The position numbers and the translations under genes are program-made. A stretch of 64,000 nt of DNA from an uncultured Gammaproteobacteria bacterium. Its GTDB lineage: Bacteria; Pseudomonadota; Gammaproteobacteria; Arenicellales; JAANXG01. The DNA is taken from assembly GCA_947258785.1 (NCBI GenBank), contig CAMYJT010000011.1, positions 1 to 64,000 of the forward strand. Direction: 5' to 3'. Below are positions 1-8,020 of the stretch, in pieces (positions within the stretch are counted from its first letter, which is position 1; each line of letters starts with the position of its first letter). The notes below the pieces were generated by a model. The model saw nothing but the letters and a program-made list of their open reading frames with translations. It was not told where the DNA came from and ran no database searches.

Positions 1-1
1 G

Positions 2-667
2 GAGGGGGACCTGGCGGCGTCGGCGTTGGGCCGGGCGGAGTTGAGCGAGGCGTTGTCGGGCCTGCGGGAAGAGTTGGCGGCGCAGCACGAGGCGGTGCAA
101 CGCGGGCGAGCGCTGAAGACCGAACCGGCGGCTTCCGAGATGCTGGAGCAGGCGCCGGGAGAGCGCGTAGCCGTGCAGCAAGCCATCGGGAAGTCAGACA
201 CCGAACTGGTCATGGCGCGCAGGCCTGCGGAACCGCCCGGTGAGGGAGTGATTCGCGCACCGGCTGCCGACCTTCAACAGGCGTCAAAACTCCGCGAAGC
301 GGCGGGTGTCGGTTCCGACCCACGACGGGCCGCTATTGAATCCTTTCTGCGGTCGTGGGCGAGGGCGTGGAGCCAGCAGAACGTTGAGGCCTATTTGGCT
401 CACTATTCGAAAGAGTATCGGCCTGCCGGAGGAATCAGCCTGCAAGCTTGGTCCGAACAGCGGCAACAACGTCTTTCCAAACCGGCGTTCATCGAAACTC
501 AAGTCGGTAATGTGCAGATAAGGATGATCGGTGAAGCGAGGGCGCGGGTTATCTTCGATCAGTCGTATCGATCGAACATGTTCGTCGACCGAGTTGTCAA
601 GACGCTGGAATTGCAGAGGGAGAACGGAGGCTGGGCGATCGTAAGAGAGTTTAGCGACGGCGGCTGA
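2..667 (+). CDS. NTF2-like domain protein, 5'-partial
   Basis: The reading frame is open to the left edge of the window, so the true start lies outside; a TTG at 26 is the first start-like codon inside. The first 90 or so visible residues are Ala/Glu/Gln-rich and probably coiled coil or linker. From about residue 100 the protein has a compact domain with the pattern SFLRSWARAWSQQNVEAYL, then a Lys/Pro turn and an alternating beta region ending in GGWAIVREF. This matches the NTF2/SnoaL-like C-terminal domain that proteobacteria attach to L,D-transpeptidases and TPR proteins. The function of the whole protein cannot be told from this fragment. Confidence 0.6.
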   Translation, partial: EGDLAASALGRAELSEALSGLREELAAQHEAVQRGRALKTEPAASEMLEQAPGERVAVQQAIGKSDTELVMARRPAEPPGEGVIRAPAADLQQASKLREAAGVGSDPRRAAIESFLRSWARAWSQQNVEAYLAHYSKEYRPAGGISLQAWSEQRQQRLSKPAFIETQVGNVQIRMIGEARARVIFDQSYRSNMFVDRVVKTLELQRENGGWAIVREFSDGG

Positions 668-711
668 AGGGCCGATCTTCGTTAAAACGCCAATGGTTCT
701 GGTCGCGTCAA

Positions 712-2568
712 GTGCTCATGATTAAGGTTGTCAGGTCCGATGTCTTCCCTTTTGTGGTCGAGGACATCGACGAGCTTCCCGAGATTGACGCGCGGCACAT
801 GCTGAACCTGTACCGTCAGGGAGACCATGGCGGGTTCATCGAACAGTTGGAGCAGGTTTTTGAGCAGTTCGCGGCGTTTCCGTCGATCCTAAAAATCGAT
901 GGCGATCACCAGGCGGCACTCGACGAGCTCGTCGGCACGGTGCTGCATGTGCTGTCCCAGGAAGATTTCAGGGTGGACGCGGAGCACATCCGGTCACTGT
1001 TCAGTCCCATGGCCGCGATGTTCACCAATCTGGTCGCCCTCTCTTCGTATAGGACTACCGACGGTTGTCTGCGGCGTGTTCTCGATCAGCAAGACCACTT
1101 GCTGCGCGCGCTGTTTCTGTGTACCGCGAACAACACGGTGCGTCCGGCGATGGAGGAGATAATCCGCGTGCAACCGCGATTCGCCGCGTCACTCTGGTGG
1201 CTCAACCACTATGCCGTCGGCGCTTTCTGCTATTCGGATAAGACCACCTTCCAGAATATGTACGAGCTGCTCGCGGCCGTCCCGGACGAGCTGGCCTTGA
1301 CCGATGTGCGAACGATGCCGCTTTACGCCCTGTCCACGTACGTGGATCCCGCCCTCGACCGGCATGTCAAGCGGCAGATCAACCGGTCGGCCCAACGTGT
1401 GATTGCCAGGCGCGGTTACGCCGTTAACAACACCCCCAGGCCGGGGAAAATCGCGGTGGCCGCCAGCCGTTGGAACGGCGTGTCCGCCATTTACAAGACC
1501 AGCGCCCCGCATATTCACGCGCTGCGCGACCGCGGATACCATCTCACCTTGATACATCTGAACGAATTCGACGTGCGGGGGGTGCAGGGCGAGGCCGCCG
1601 AACGGGAATTCGATGACATTCGTGAGGTCACTATCGACGGCAGTGAGTTTGACTTCGGCTCCATCAAGGACAACGAATTTGAACTGATCTACTACCCCGA
1701 CATCGGTATGAACAATCCGTCCGTGTGGCTCGCCAACATGCAGATCGCCCCAATTCAGGTAATGGGGCTCGGACACCCGGTGAGCACCTATGGCGCCAAG
1801 ATTGACTACATCATCAGCGGCGCGGAGGTGGAATTGGCCGACCGGTACGCGGAGAACTACACCGAGCGGCTGGTGCTGATCCCCGGGCTTGGCGCCGCGC
1901 CGGTGGATCCCGGTTATGCCCGCAGGCATCCCGCCAGGGACCCCGGCGTTGTCGTGATCAACTGCCCATGGACCCTGCCGAAGGTCAATTATCCGATCCT
2001 GCAGGCCTTGAAGCGGATCCAGGACGGTGCCGACGTGCCGGTGGCTTTCAACTTTTTTCCATCATGGACCTGGGGGCGCCACCCATACCATTCCGCGCAC
2101 CAGTACTTCGCGGACCTGAACTCGGCGCTCGAGCGTGTCCGGATCATTCCCGAGATGCCCTACCACGATTGCCTCGAGGTGATCGAGAGCGGCCACCTGT
2201 CACTGCTCCCCCACCCCTACGGGGGCTGCAACACCGTGATCGACTCCCTGGTCACGGGCCTGCCCGTGGTGTGCATCGAAGGAACGAAGTGGTACAACCG
2301 CAGTGGCCCTGGACTCATCCGGCGGATTGGGCTCGACGAGCTGATCGTAGCGGACGTTGATGCCTACGTCGGCAAGACTATTAAACTGGTCAACGACGCC
2401 GATTACCGTCAGGCATTGTGCGAGCGTATCGATGGGGCCGATCTCGATGCGATGTTTTTCGACCCGGACGAACCGCGGTATTTCGCCGATGCGATCGAGT
2501 ACCTCATCGCGCACCATCAGTCACTCGAGGGGTCCGCCGACCGCTCGCCAATCCGGATCGGGCATTAA
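712..2568 (+). CDS. HMW1C-like cytoplasmic protein glycosyltransferase (GT41-related)
   Basis: The 618-residue protein has a helical N-terminal half and a C-terminal glycosyltransferase-B half. The first Rossmann-like domain starts near residue 245 (KIAVAASRWNGVSAIYKTSA). The nucleotide-sugar domain carries LPHPYGGCNTVIDSLVTGLP and a following RRIGLDELIV segment. These resemble HMW1C/NGT enzymes, which add hexoses to Asn in adhesin sequons in the cytoplasm. No adhesin or TpsA/TpsB pair is next to it, so the substrate is unknown. A GTG at 712 and an ATG at 718 are both possible starts and neither has a strong Shine-Dalgarno. SPINDLY/OGT-like cousins are the alternative family. Confidence 0.7.
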   Translation: MLMIKVVRSDVFPFVVEDIDELPEIDARHMLNLYRQGDHGGFIEQLEQVFEQFAAFPSILKIDGDHQAALDELVGTVLHVLSQEDFRVDAEHIRSLFSPMAAMFTNLVALSSYRTTDGCLRRVLDQQDHLLRALFLCTANNTVRPAMEEIIRVQPRFAASLWWLNHYAVGAFCYSDKTTFQNMYELLAAVPDELALTDVRTMPLYALSTYVDPALDRHVKRQINRSAQRVIARRGYAVNNTPRPGKIAVAASRWNGVSAIYKTSAPHIHALRDRGYHLTLIHLNEFDVRGVQGEAAEREFDDIREVTIDGSEFDFGSIKDNEFELIYYPDIGMNNPSVWLANMQIAPIQVMGLGHPVSTYGAKIDYIISGAEVELADRYAENYTERLVLIPGLGAAPVDPGYARRHPARDPGVVVINCPWTLPKVNYPILQALKRIQDGADVPVAFNFFPSWTWGRHPYHSAHQYFADLNSALERVRIIPEMPYHDCLEVIESGHLSLLPHPYGGCNTVIDSLVTGLPVVCIEGTKWYNRSGPGLIRRIGLDELIVADVDAYVGKTIKLVNDADYRQALCERIDGADLDAMFFDPDEPRYFADAIEYLIAHHQSLEGSADRSPIRIGH

Positions 2569-2625
2569 TCCGCCGGCCCACGGCCCATGTGTGACGGCAA
2601 AATTGACCTGCGTCATTAATTGTGC

Positions 2626-2655
2626 TTGTTTCGCCGAATCGTTCTACGCTATTCT
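2626..2655 (+). promoter_or_regulatory. weak sigma70-like promoter candidate
   Basis: TTGTTT at 2626-2631 and TATTCT at 2650-2655 are separated by 18 bases, about 50 bases upstream of the small exported protein gene at 2702. The -35 match is poor (3 of 6), so this is only a candidate. Confidence 0.25.
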
Positions 2656-2701
2656 CCGATGCTTGATGCTGATTAACACTGTCTGAGTAGGGGGTAATTA
2701 C

Positions 2702-2983
2702 ATGAAGAAACTGATGATTCCAGTCGCGGCCGTGTTGTCGTCGATGACGTTCGCCACCGGTGCGCTGGCCGATTCCGCGAACTGGTCGGCCGAGAAGGCG
2801 GCCCGGGTGGCTCAGAACCGCTGCGCCAACGCCGGGATCGGCAACGGCGCCGAGATACTCGCCACGGGTTCCGGTCCGTCGACCTGTGAGCAACGCATCA
2901 TGGATCGCTTCGAGAACGACGGCGATGACGTTGATCCGGGCAACTCCGGCGACCACAACGCGAACAACAGCAAAAAGTTCTAA
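2702..2983 (+). CDS. small exported protein, function unknown
   Basis: The 93-residue protein begins with a clear signal peptide: a KK n-region, a hydrophobic core and an AxA-type end at ALA/DS near residue 23. The mature part is about 70 residues with two cysteines (NRCANAG and STCEQR), which could form a disulfide in the periplasm, and a disordered Asp/Asn/Gly-rich tail. A good ribosome site (GTAGGGGG) lies just upstream and a strong intrinsic terminator follows, so this is a self-contained transcription unit. I do not recognise the family. Confidence 0.7.
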   Translation: MKKLMIPVAAVLSSMTFATGALADSANWSAEKAARVAQNRCANAGIGNGAEILATGSGPSTCEQRIMDRFENDGDDVDPGNSGDHNANNSKKF

Positions 2984-2999
2984 TCCAGACCAAGACCAG

Positions 3000-3034
3000 G
3001 CCCCCCCTTCATGCGAAGGCGGGGGCTTTTTTTT
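3000..3034 (+). terminator. intrinsic terminator after the small exported protein gene
   Basis: A GC-rich stem (arms at about 3000-3010 and 3015-3026, one bulged base) closes on a four-base loop ATGC and is followed by eight T residues. It starts 17 bases after the stop codon at 2983. This is the clearest rho-independent terminator in the window. Confidence 0.9.
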
Positions 3035-3045
3035 GATAGCGGTGA

Positions 3046-3336
3046 CCATTTGTCGCCACGGCTAGTCGCCGGGCGTGTCCGGTGTGCCAACGCACCGAGC
3101 TCTTCAATTTCATACGCGACAACCGAATCGGTGGCGTCGTTCTGCTTTCCGGCGATCAACACCTGGTGTCGGTCAGCCGTTTTGATGACGTGGCACCCTG
3201 TTTTCTTTGCGAATTCAGTCCGACGCTCCTGGGTACGCAGCCGGCAGCGGTCAGCGCCATCAACGACCCGGAGCTCCTGTTCATGTACCAGGCCACGCTG
3301 GCGTACGGGCTGTTCGAGATCGATCTCAGTCCGTAA
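3046..3336 (+). pseudogene. remnant of a PhoD-like (alkaline phosphatase D family) phosphatase
   Basis: The frame is open only from the stop at 3043, and a GTG at 3082 gives an 84-residue product. It contains ELFNFIRDNRIGGVVLLSGD followed by QHL, which looks like the C-terminal metal-binding strand of PhoD-type phosphatases (LLSGDxH). The family normally needs several hundred residues upstream, and here that space is occupied by a terminator and an unrelated gene. The sequence is therefore best read as a 3' fragment left by deletion. A small independent protein is possible but less likely. Confidence 0.55.
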
Positions 3337-3411
3337 CCGCGCGGTTGTTGCAACGCCCCGGGCAAGTCCTGACAATCGGATCTCGACAAAAACAAATCTG
3401 GAGAGTCGACA

Positions 3412-4023
3412 ATGAGTTTCCCCCCATCGTTCTATCGATGGCGTCCGCACCCCTGGCACGGTCTGGAGGTCGGCCCACGGCCGCCGGAGGTTGTGCACGC
3501 TTACATCGAGATCACTCCGATCGACTCGATGAAATATGAACTGGACAAAGTGACCGGCTACCTTAGGGTGGACCGGCCGCAGCGGACATCGTCGCTGCCG
3601 CCTACGTTGTACGGCATCGTCCCCCGCACGTATTGCGGGAATCGTGTCGGATCGCTCATGGCGGGCGCGAAACAGGGGGATGGAGACCCGCTGGACATCT
3701 GCGTGGTCAGCGAACGGCCGATCATCCACTCGGAAGTTATCCTGGACGCGCGAGTGGTCGGGGGGTTACCGATGATCGATCATGACGAGGCAGACGACAA
3801 GATCATCGCAGTGCTGGAGAACGATCCCGTGTGGGACGGCGCGAACGACATCGGCGATCTGCCGGAGGTCATCGTGGAGCGTCTCCGCCACTACTTCATG
3901 ACCTACAAACTCACGCCGGGGGAGAAGTCCGGTGTCTCCATCGATGAGGTCTACGGCCGCGAGCAAGCGCAGCAAGTGATACTGGCCTCCATGGCGGACT
4001 ACGAAGAGGAGTACGGCAGCTGA
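3412..4023 (+). CDS. ppa: inorganic pyrophosphatase (family I)
   Basis: This soluble enzyme hydrolyses pyrophosphate to phosphate and pulls biosynthetic reactions forward. It has the family signature: [16 protein letters not shown] (substrate Lys and Arg), the [11 protein letters not shown] strand and [11 protein letters not shown], whose aspartates bind the catalytic metals. At 203 residues it is longer than the E. coli enzyme (about 175) because of an N-terminal extension of some 35 residues ([16 protein letters not shown]). A GGAGAG ribosome site lies nine bases upstream of the ATG. The gene converges on the channel gene with only two bases between stop codons. Confidence 0.93.
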   Translation: MSFPPSFYRWRPHPWHGLEVGPRPPEVVHAYIEITPIDSMKYELDKVTGYLRVDRPQRTSSLPPTLYGIVPRTYCGNRVGSLMAGAKQGDGDPLDICVVSERPIIHSEVILDARVVGGLPMIDHDEADDKIIAVLENDPVWDGANDIGDLPEVIVERLRHYFMTYKLTPGEKSGVSIDEVYGREQAQQVILASMADYEEEYGS

Positions 4024-4025
4024 TG

Positions 4026-4544
4026 TCAGCTGCTCACCATCCGATCCCGCCTCCGCTTTAGTTTCTCCATGTGGAGGATGAGGGCGTCGGTGGTCTCCAT
4101 GAGCAGATCCAGCTCGTCCATCGACAGGTCCTCGAGGTGTTCCAGGTTGTACTCGATGGTGTCGATGATCTGCTTCGCGGGTCGTTGCAGTGGGCGCATG
4201 AAGTAACTGGTGACCGTGGCCACGATTGTCCCGAAGAAGATCACCGAGCCGACAACGATCCAGAGACCGCCGACGAGCCGGGCGGGACCGGTGCTTGGCG
4301 TGTCCGCAATTCCGGCGGTGGAGAACGCGGCGATTCCCCAATACAGGGCGTCTCCGTATGAGCGTATCGTCGTACCTGTGACTCCGCGCTCCAGAGCGTA
4401 GAGTGCGCTGGAAAACAGTACCCAGAGTACGATGAGCAACAAGACGATCCTGATGAAAGACGTCTGGGTAAAGACGCCGTGCAGGTATCTGCCTAGTTTG
4501 GGAGTTTGAGCAATTCTGAGTTTGATCGGATGCTTGGTCGCCAT
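4026..4544 (-). CDS. two-helix ion-channel-like membrane protein with a non-canonical filter
   Basis: The 172-residue protein has a TM1-pore-TM2 plan: TM1 about 31-51, a pore-helix-like DALYWGIAAFS, then TM2 about 89-113 (VGGLWIVVGSVIFFGTIVA). TM2 is followed by a cytoplasmic helical tail with EHLEDLSMDELD. This is the layout of the Ion_trans_2 / KcsA-type K+ channel family. The selectivity filter expected as TVGYGD reads TAGIAD (76-81), so the GYG carbonyl cage is absent. Ion selectivity is therefore unknown, and the protein may be a non-selective channel or a sensor. A GAGGA ribosome site precedes the ATG. Confidence 0.7.
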   Translation of the reverse strand: MATKHPIKLRIAQTPKLGRYLHGVFTQTSFIRIVLLLIVLWVLFSSALYALERGVTGTTIRSYGDALYWGIAAFSTAGIADTPSTGPARLVGGLWIVVGSVIFFGTIVATVTSYFMRPLQRPAKQIIDTIEYNLEHLEDLSMDELDLLMETTDALILHMEKLKRRRDRMVSS

Positions 4545-4667
4545 GCGCAGATTCCTCGTTACCGCCGGCCGGATGCCGGTTTACGGTAAGATAAATGCAA
4601 AGTTGCGGCAATCCAATCGCCGCGAGGTTTTAACCCCGGGCAATAAAGAACTTCGAGGAGGATGGAC

Positions 4668-5156
4668 ATGAACAAAATTGCCGTGCTGCTCATCGGATTG
4701 ACCGTTGCCGGCGGCCCTGCCGCTCACGCCGCAGAGAAGGTCAAGGACACCACGTGGCAGGTGTTGTACGTCACCGAGGGAAGTTTTCAGGAGGTGAAGG
4801 AAAATCTCGAGCTGACCATTGCCGATCAGGGCCTGGTCATCAATAACGTGTCGGCCGTGGGCGCCATGTTGCAGAAGACCGGACAGGACCTCGGCTATGA
4901 CCGGCAGGTGTATACACACGGTGACGTCCTGGAGTTTTGCAGTGCGACGCTTTCGCGGCAGATGATGGAGGCCGATCAATCCAACCTGGTGTTCTGCCCC
5001 TTCACCATACAGATCTACGAGACCCCGGAGCAACCGGGCCAGATCTTTGTCGGTTATCGTCGGCCTGCAATCGTCGGCGACGACGCCTCGAAGACGGCGC
5101 TGCGCGCGGTCGACGCATTACTGCAGAAAATCGTCAGCGACACCTTGAGTTGGTGA
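4668..5156 (+). CDS. exported DUF302-family protein
   Basis: I place the start at the ATG at 4668 because AGGAGG at 4656-4661 is six bases upstream of it; the in-frame ATG at 4662 touches the ribosome site. The 162-residue product has a signal peptide ending AAHA/AE near residue 20. It then has a DUF302-like alpha/beta domain (VKENLELTIADQGLVINNVS, later FCPFTIQIYETPE and VGYRRP). DUF302 proteins are small periplasmic or cytoplasmic domains of unknown role. Two more DUF302-type genes lie at 46.6-47.5 kb. Confidence 0.7.
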   Translation: MNKIAVLLIGLTVAGGPAAHAAEKVKDTTWQVLYVTEGSFQEVKENLELTIADQGLVINNVSAVGAMLQKTGQDLGYDRQVYTHGDVLEFCSATLSRQMMEADQSNLVFCPFTIQIYETPEQPGQIFVGYRRPAIVGDDASKTALRAVDALLQKIVSDTLSW

Positions 5157-5361
5157 AGCGGGCGCGGTCGCCGGCGCAAGCTGCACAACGCGCGGCTGCG
5201 CCACATCGGTGCCAGCGGCCGTTCACCGGCAAAAAGTTGAGCGGAATCAAGTAAAAATCGGCCAGGCTGACGAAGCCGCCGAAACTTCAGACGGGCAGCA
5301 TAGCGCCTGGTGTGCCGCTCGACTACATATTTACTAGGTTCCTTACAAACAGAGACCCGCG

Positions 5362-6036
5362 ATGCTTTCACTCCAAACGATTGTGCTGGCCATGGCGGGC
5401 GCAGCAGTTGCCGCGATCTTGTGGCTAACTTATCAAAGGTTTTACGCGAATAAGGGCGTCCCGCATTTCCGGAGACAGGGGAGTCTCATAAGCGCGCAGC
5501 AGCAGGCGTTTTATCAGGCGCTGGTGCGTGCCGTAGGCCCACACCCGGTGGTCTTCCCGCGCGCCAATCTGTCCTTTCTCGTTGAGTACCCCGGCGACGA
5601 TTCCGACTACCAGGCGCACTGGCGCCGGGTCTGCCGGCGCTGGTTGGATTTTGTGGTCTGCAGCCCGTCCAGCGTCAGTCCGGTACTGGCAATTAAACTG
5701 GAGTCCCGTCTGGAGCGCGGCCGCCGGCACATGGGTGGGCTCGACGTGTTGAAGGACACCCTGACCAGCGCCCGGATTCCGCTGCTCAGGTTGCCGTTGG
5801 CGGACGATTACGACCCGGCAGAGGTCAAGAGTAAGATCAAATGGGTGTTAATGACCGAGCGGCACAAACAGGACACCGGCTTGTTCGACACCGAGGAAAT
5901 GGCAGACCCGTCTGCGTTCACCGAGTTCGCTCGCACCCAATTGCCGACATTCTCCCGGTGGACGGCCTCATTGACCGGTCTGGCCGCCGCTGTTGCACGT
6001 GTGGCGATCCATCGCCACTCGCTCTCTTCGCTGTAG
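5362..6036 (+). CDS. membrane-anchored DUF2726 protein
   Basis: One N-terminal transmembrane segment (about residues 4-22) is followed by a cytoplasmic domain of DUF2726 type: LISAQQQAFYQALVRAVG, the strand VVFPRANLSFLV, WLDFVVCSPSSVSPVLAIKLE and the late RIPLLRLPLADDYDPAEVKS. The pattern of an acidic residue followed by an IKLE-like strand recalls the restriction-endonuclease-like fold used by DUF2726, but catalysis has not been shown for this family. The last 40 residues are basic and low in complexity. It appears to be monocistronic. Confidence 0.65.
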   Translation: MLSLQTIVLAMAGAAVAAILWLTYQRFYANKGVPHFRRQGSLISAQQQAFYQALVRAVGPHPVVFPRANLSFLVEYPGDDSDYQAHWRRVCRRWLDFVVCSPSSVSPVLAIKLESRLERGRRHMGGLDVLKDTLTSARIPLLRLPLADDYDPAEVKSKIKWVLMTERHKQDTGLFDTEEMADPSAFTEFARTQLPTFSRWTASLTGLAAAVARVAIHRHSLSSL

Positions 6037-6193
6037 CCCGCGGAGTCGGACTGTGGTCCTCGACACACGTTTGCAATCGCCCGGATTGGCCGGCGGGTGT
6101 GCGGTTTCCCCCTCTGGAGCCGGCTCGCCGCTTGGGATCGACGGCCATCGCCGGAACTCGTCCCACAATCATCCTCACTCGAGGGCGACATCG

Positions 6194-6379
6194 ATGCGCA
6201 AGCGCGGAGCATTATCCGGACAGGCCTTGGAGGAATCTCTAAAACTCCTGATACGGTACGGCGAGCGGCGCTACGGCGCGGACGATCCGGCGGTACAAAC
6301 ACTCAAGCGGCACTTGGACCGCCTGCAGGTGAAAAGGGCCTCGCCCGGCAGGCCGCGGCTCGCGGTCGTGCGCAGCTGA
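6194..6379 (+). CDS. possible small basic protein, hypothetical
   Basis: An ATG at 6194 opens a 61-residue frame with a credible helical composition (LEESLKLLIRYGERRYG, then DDPAVQTLKRHLDRLQ) and a basic tail. It fills the space between the DUF2726 gene and the convergent GGDEF gene. There is no good ribosome site, so it is listed as a low-confidence coding region. Confidence 0.4.
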   Translation: MRKRGALSGQALEESLKLLIRYGERRYGADDPAVQTLKRHLDRLQVKRASPGRPRLAVVRS

Positions 6380-6387
6380 GTGAACGG

Positions 6388-7290
6388 TCAGCGGCCGATG
6401 GCTGTGTCCGCCTCGGGCGGGTCGGTGTGCTCGACGCGGTTCCTGCCCAGCGCCTTGGCCTGGTACATCGAGCGGTCCGCTGCGTCGACGGCCCGTTCGA
6501 AGTCGTACTGCTCAGTGCCGGAATAGACGCCGATGCTGGCCGTTACCCGCACATGAGCCCAGGGACCGGCGAGGCGGATGCGCCGGATCGCGTCGCGCAG
6601 ACGCCGTCCGATGCACAGGGTGCCGGCTCGATCCGAGCCCGGTAGAAACAGACAGAACTCCTCTCCACCCCAGCGCCCGGCGAGGTCGCTGTCCCGCAGG
6701 GTATGCCGGATGGCGGCACCGATCTGGCGGAGCGCCGCGTCTCCGGCCTGATGACCGTTGTCGTCATTGATCTGCTTGAAGCGGTCGAGATCGATAAAAA
6801 TCAATCCATACGGCAGTTTCATACGCTCCAACAAGGCGAGTTCGCGCCGCGCCATCTGCTCGAAAAAGGGACGCGCGTGAAGTTGCGTTAACTCGTCGCG
6901 GGAGACACCGTCGGTCAGCTCGATGTGAAACTCCATGATGTCGCCGTTCTCCACTGGTACAGCCAGCACCATGAACAGCCGATTGCCCCATTCCGTGACA
7001 TGGGAATGGGCTACGGCCGCCGGTTGGCCGGTGTCTTCCGCCTGCAGTTTGGGGCAAGCCTCGCCTTCCAGGTGGCATGGACGTTGATAACCGTGGGTCA
7101 GCTCGTGACAGGTGTCCTTGCCTTCGCCGTAGATGGCACGGGCGGATCGATTTGCGAACCGCAGGTGATGCCCGGGCTCGATCCACAGTACTGGATAGGG
7201 CAGCAGGTCGATGAAGGGCAGCGCCGACTCGACGGCAGATTCTTTCACCGGTTCGAGAAACTGCGTGGGCATGGAGCCATATTGAATCAT
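6388..7290 (-). CDS. PAS-GGDEF diguanylate cyclase with Cys-rich sensor
   Basis: The 300-residue cytoplasmic protein has a PAS-like domain (about 25-125) and a GGDEF domain (about 130-290). The active site is GGEEF at 208-212, with metal-binding FIDLDRFKQIND upstream. A product-inhibition I-site RDSD (199-202) sits exactly five residues before GGEEF, so it should make c-di-GMP with feedback inhibition. The PAS carries Cys61-x4-His66-x5-Cys72-x6-Cys79 (CHELTHGYQRPC and EACP). That pattern suggests metal or redox sensing, although this is inference. It is divergent from the universal stress gene across 193 bases. Confidence 0.9.
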   Translation of the reverse strand: MIQYGSMPTQFLEPVKESAVESALPFIDLLPYPVLWIEPGHHLRFANRSARAIYGEGKDTCHELTHGYQRPCHLEGEACPKLQAEDTGQPAAVAHSHVTEWGNRLFMVLAVPVENGDIMEFHIELTDGVSRDELTQLHARPFFEQMARRELALLERMKLPYGLIFIDLDRFKQINDDNGHQAGDAALRQIGAAIRHTLRDSDLAGRWGGEEFCLFLPGSDRAGTLCIGRRLRDAIRRIRLAGPWAHVRVTASIGVYSGTEQYDFERAVDAADRSMYQAKALGRNRVEHTDPPEADTAIGR

Positions 7291-7356
7291 GCGGTGCTCG
7301 CCCCGGGGCCTGGCCGGACACCATTAGGCCGGCTTGGCAAGACGGGGTACAGTCGA

Positions 7357-7379
7357 GGTCAATTTACTGAATTATTGAC
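7357..7379. promoter_or_regulatory. inverted repeat with GTCAAT arms
   Basis: GTCAAT (7358-7363) and ATTGAC (7374-7379) form a perfect six-base inverted repeat with a ten-base AT-rich spacer. It lies in the divergent region between the GGDEF gene and the universal stress gene and shares its GGTCAA arm with the palindrome at 7415. Confidence 0.4.
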
Positions 7380-7414
7380 GGCCGCCGCGGTCAGCGCAAG
7401 TCAAACCTGATAAA

Positions 7415-7429
7415 GGTCAAGACTTGACC
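7415..7429. promoter_or_regulatory. perfect palindrome GGTCAAG-A-CTTGACC, operator candidate
   Basis: A seven-base arm is repeated exactly around a single central A, 55 bases before the TTG start of the universal stress gene. With the GTCAA/TTGAC boxes at 7357-7379 and another GTCAA at about 7400, it forms a cluster of half-sites. I do not recognise the regulator. Confidence 0.5.
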
Positions 7430-7483
7430 CCAGAGATTCGCTAGAGTTGGAGGACTGAATGCATTGACTGAGGGGAAAGCGCC

Positions 7484-7921
7484 TTGAAAGTTTATTCACA
7501 TATCCTGTTGCCGACGGACTTTTCGGAACTCAGCGACACTGCCGTGCAGCGGGCCAAAGCGCTGTCTCATTGCTGTGATTCGCACTTGACCGTCATCCAC
7601 GTCGTCGATTACGTGCCGCCGGCCTACGTCGCGCCGGAGTTGCCGCCTGACCTGGCTTCCAAGGAGGTTCTGGAGCAGCACGCGCGGGAACGTCTTTCGA
7701 CGTGGGTCGCCGAGCAGGGCCTCGAAGGCTGTACGCAGTTGCTCGAGACCGGCTCCGCGCGGAGCAAGATCGTCGCCGCGGCGCGCAACAACGCCGTCGA
7801 TCTCATTGTAATGGGAACCCACGGCCAGCGCGGCCTGGCCCGGATCCTGGGTTCGACCACCGCCGCGGTGATGCACGACGCCGAGTGCGACGTCCTGGCG
7901 GTGCGCACGGCTTCCAATTGA
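7484..7921 (+). CDS. universal stress protein, UspA family
   Basis: The single Usp domain (145 residues) begins with the typical strand MKVYSHILLPTDFSE. It ends with the nucleotide-binding loop GTHGQRGLARILGSTTAAV, which fits the G-2x-G-9x-G-S/T ATP-binding pattern, so ATP binding is likely. The start is a TTG preceded by GAGGGG. The GTCAA/TTGAC palindromes upstream suggest dedicated control. It is probably monocistronic, because the hairpin at 7928-7955 separates it from the aldehyde dehydrogenase gene. Confidence 0.92.
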   Translation: MKVYSHILLPTDFSELSDTAVQRAKALSHCCDSHLTVIHVVDYVPPAYVAPELPPDLASKEVLEQHARERLSTWVAEQGLEGCTQLLETGSARSKIVAAARNNAVDLIVMGTHGQRGLARILGSTTAAVMHDAECDVLAVRTASN

Positions 7922-7927
7922 GTTTCT

Positions 7928-7955
7928 ATACGCGTATCGCCCCGCGGTATACGCG
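7928..7955. repeat. hairpin after the universal stress gene
   Basis: CGCGTAT (7931-7937) pairs with ATACGCG (7949-7955) around an 11-base GC-rich loop, seven bases after the stop codon. No T-tract follows, so it may stabilise the 3' end or mark a factor-dependent end rather than act as an intrinsic terminator. Confidence 0.4.
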
Positions 7956-8020
7956 CTGAATTAAGCGGTGCCGGTAAGACGTAAGCCATTAAGAATTCGA
8001 CTCGTCAGTAGGAGGCGTCT

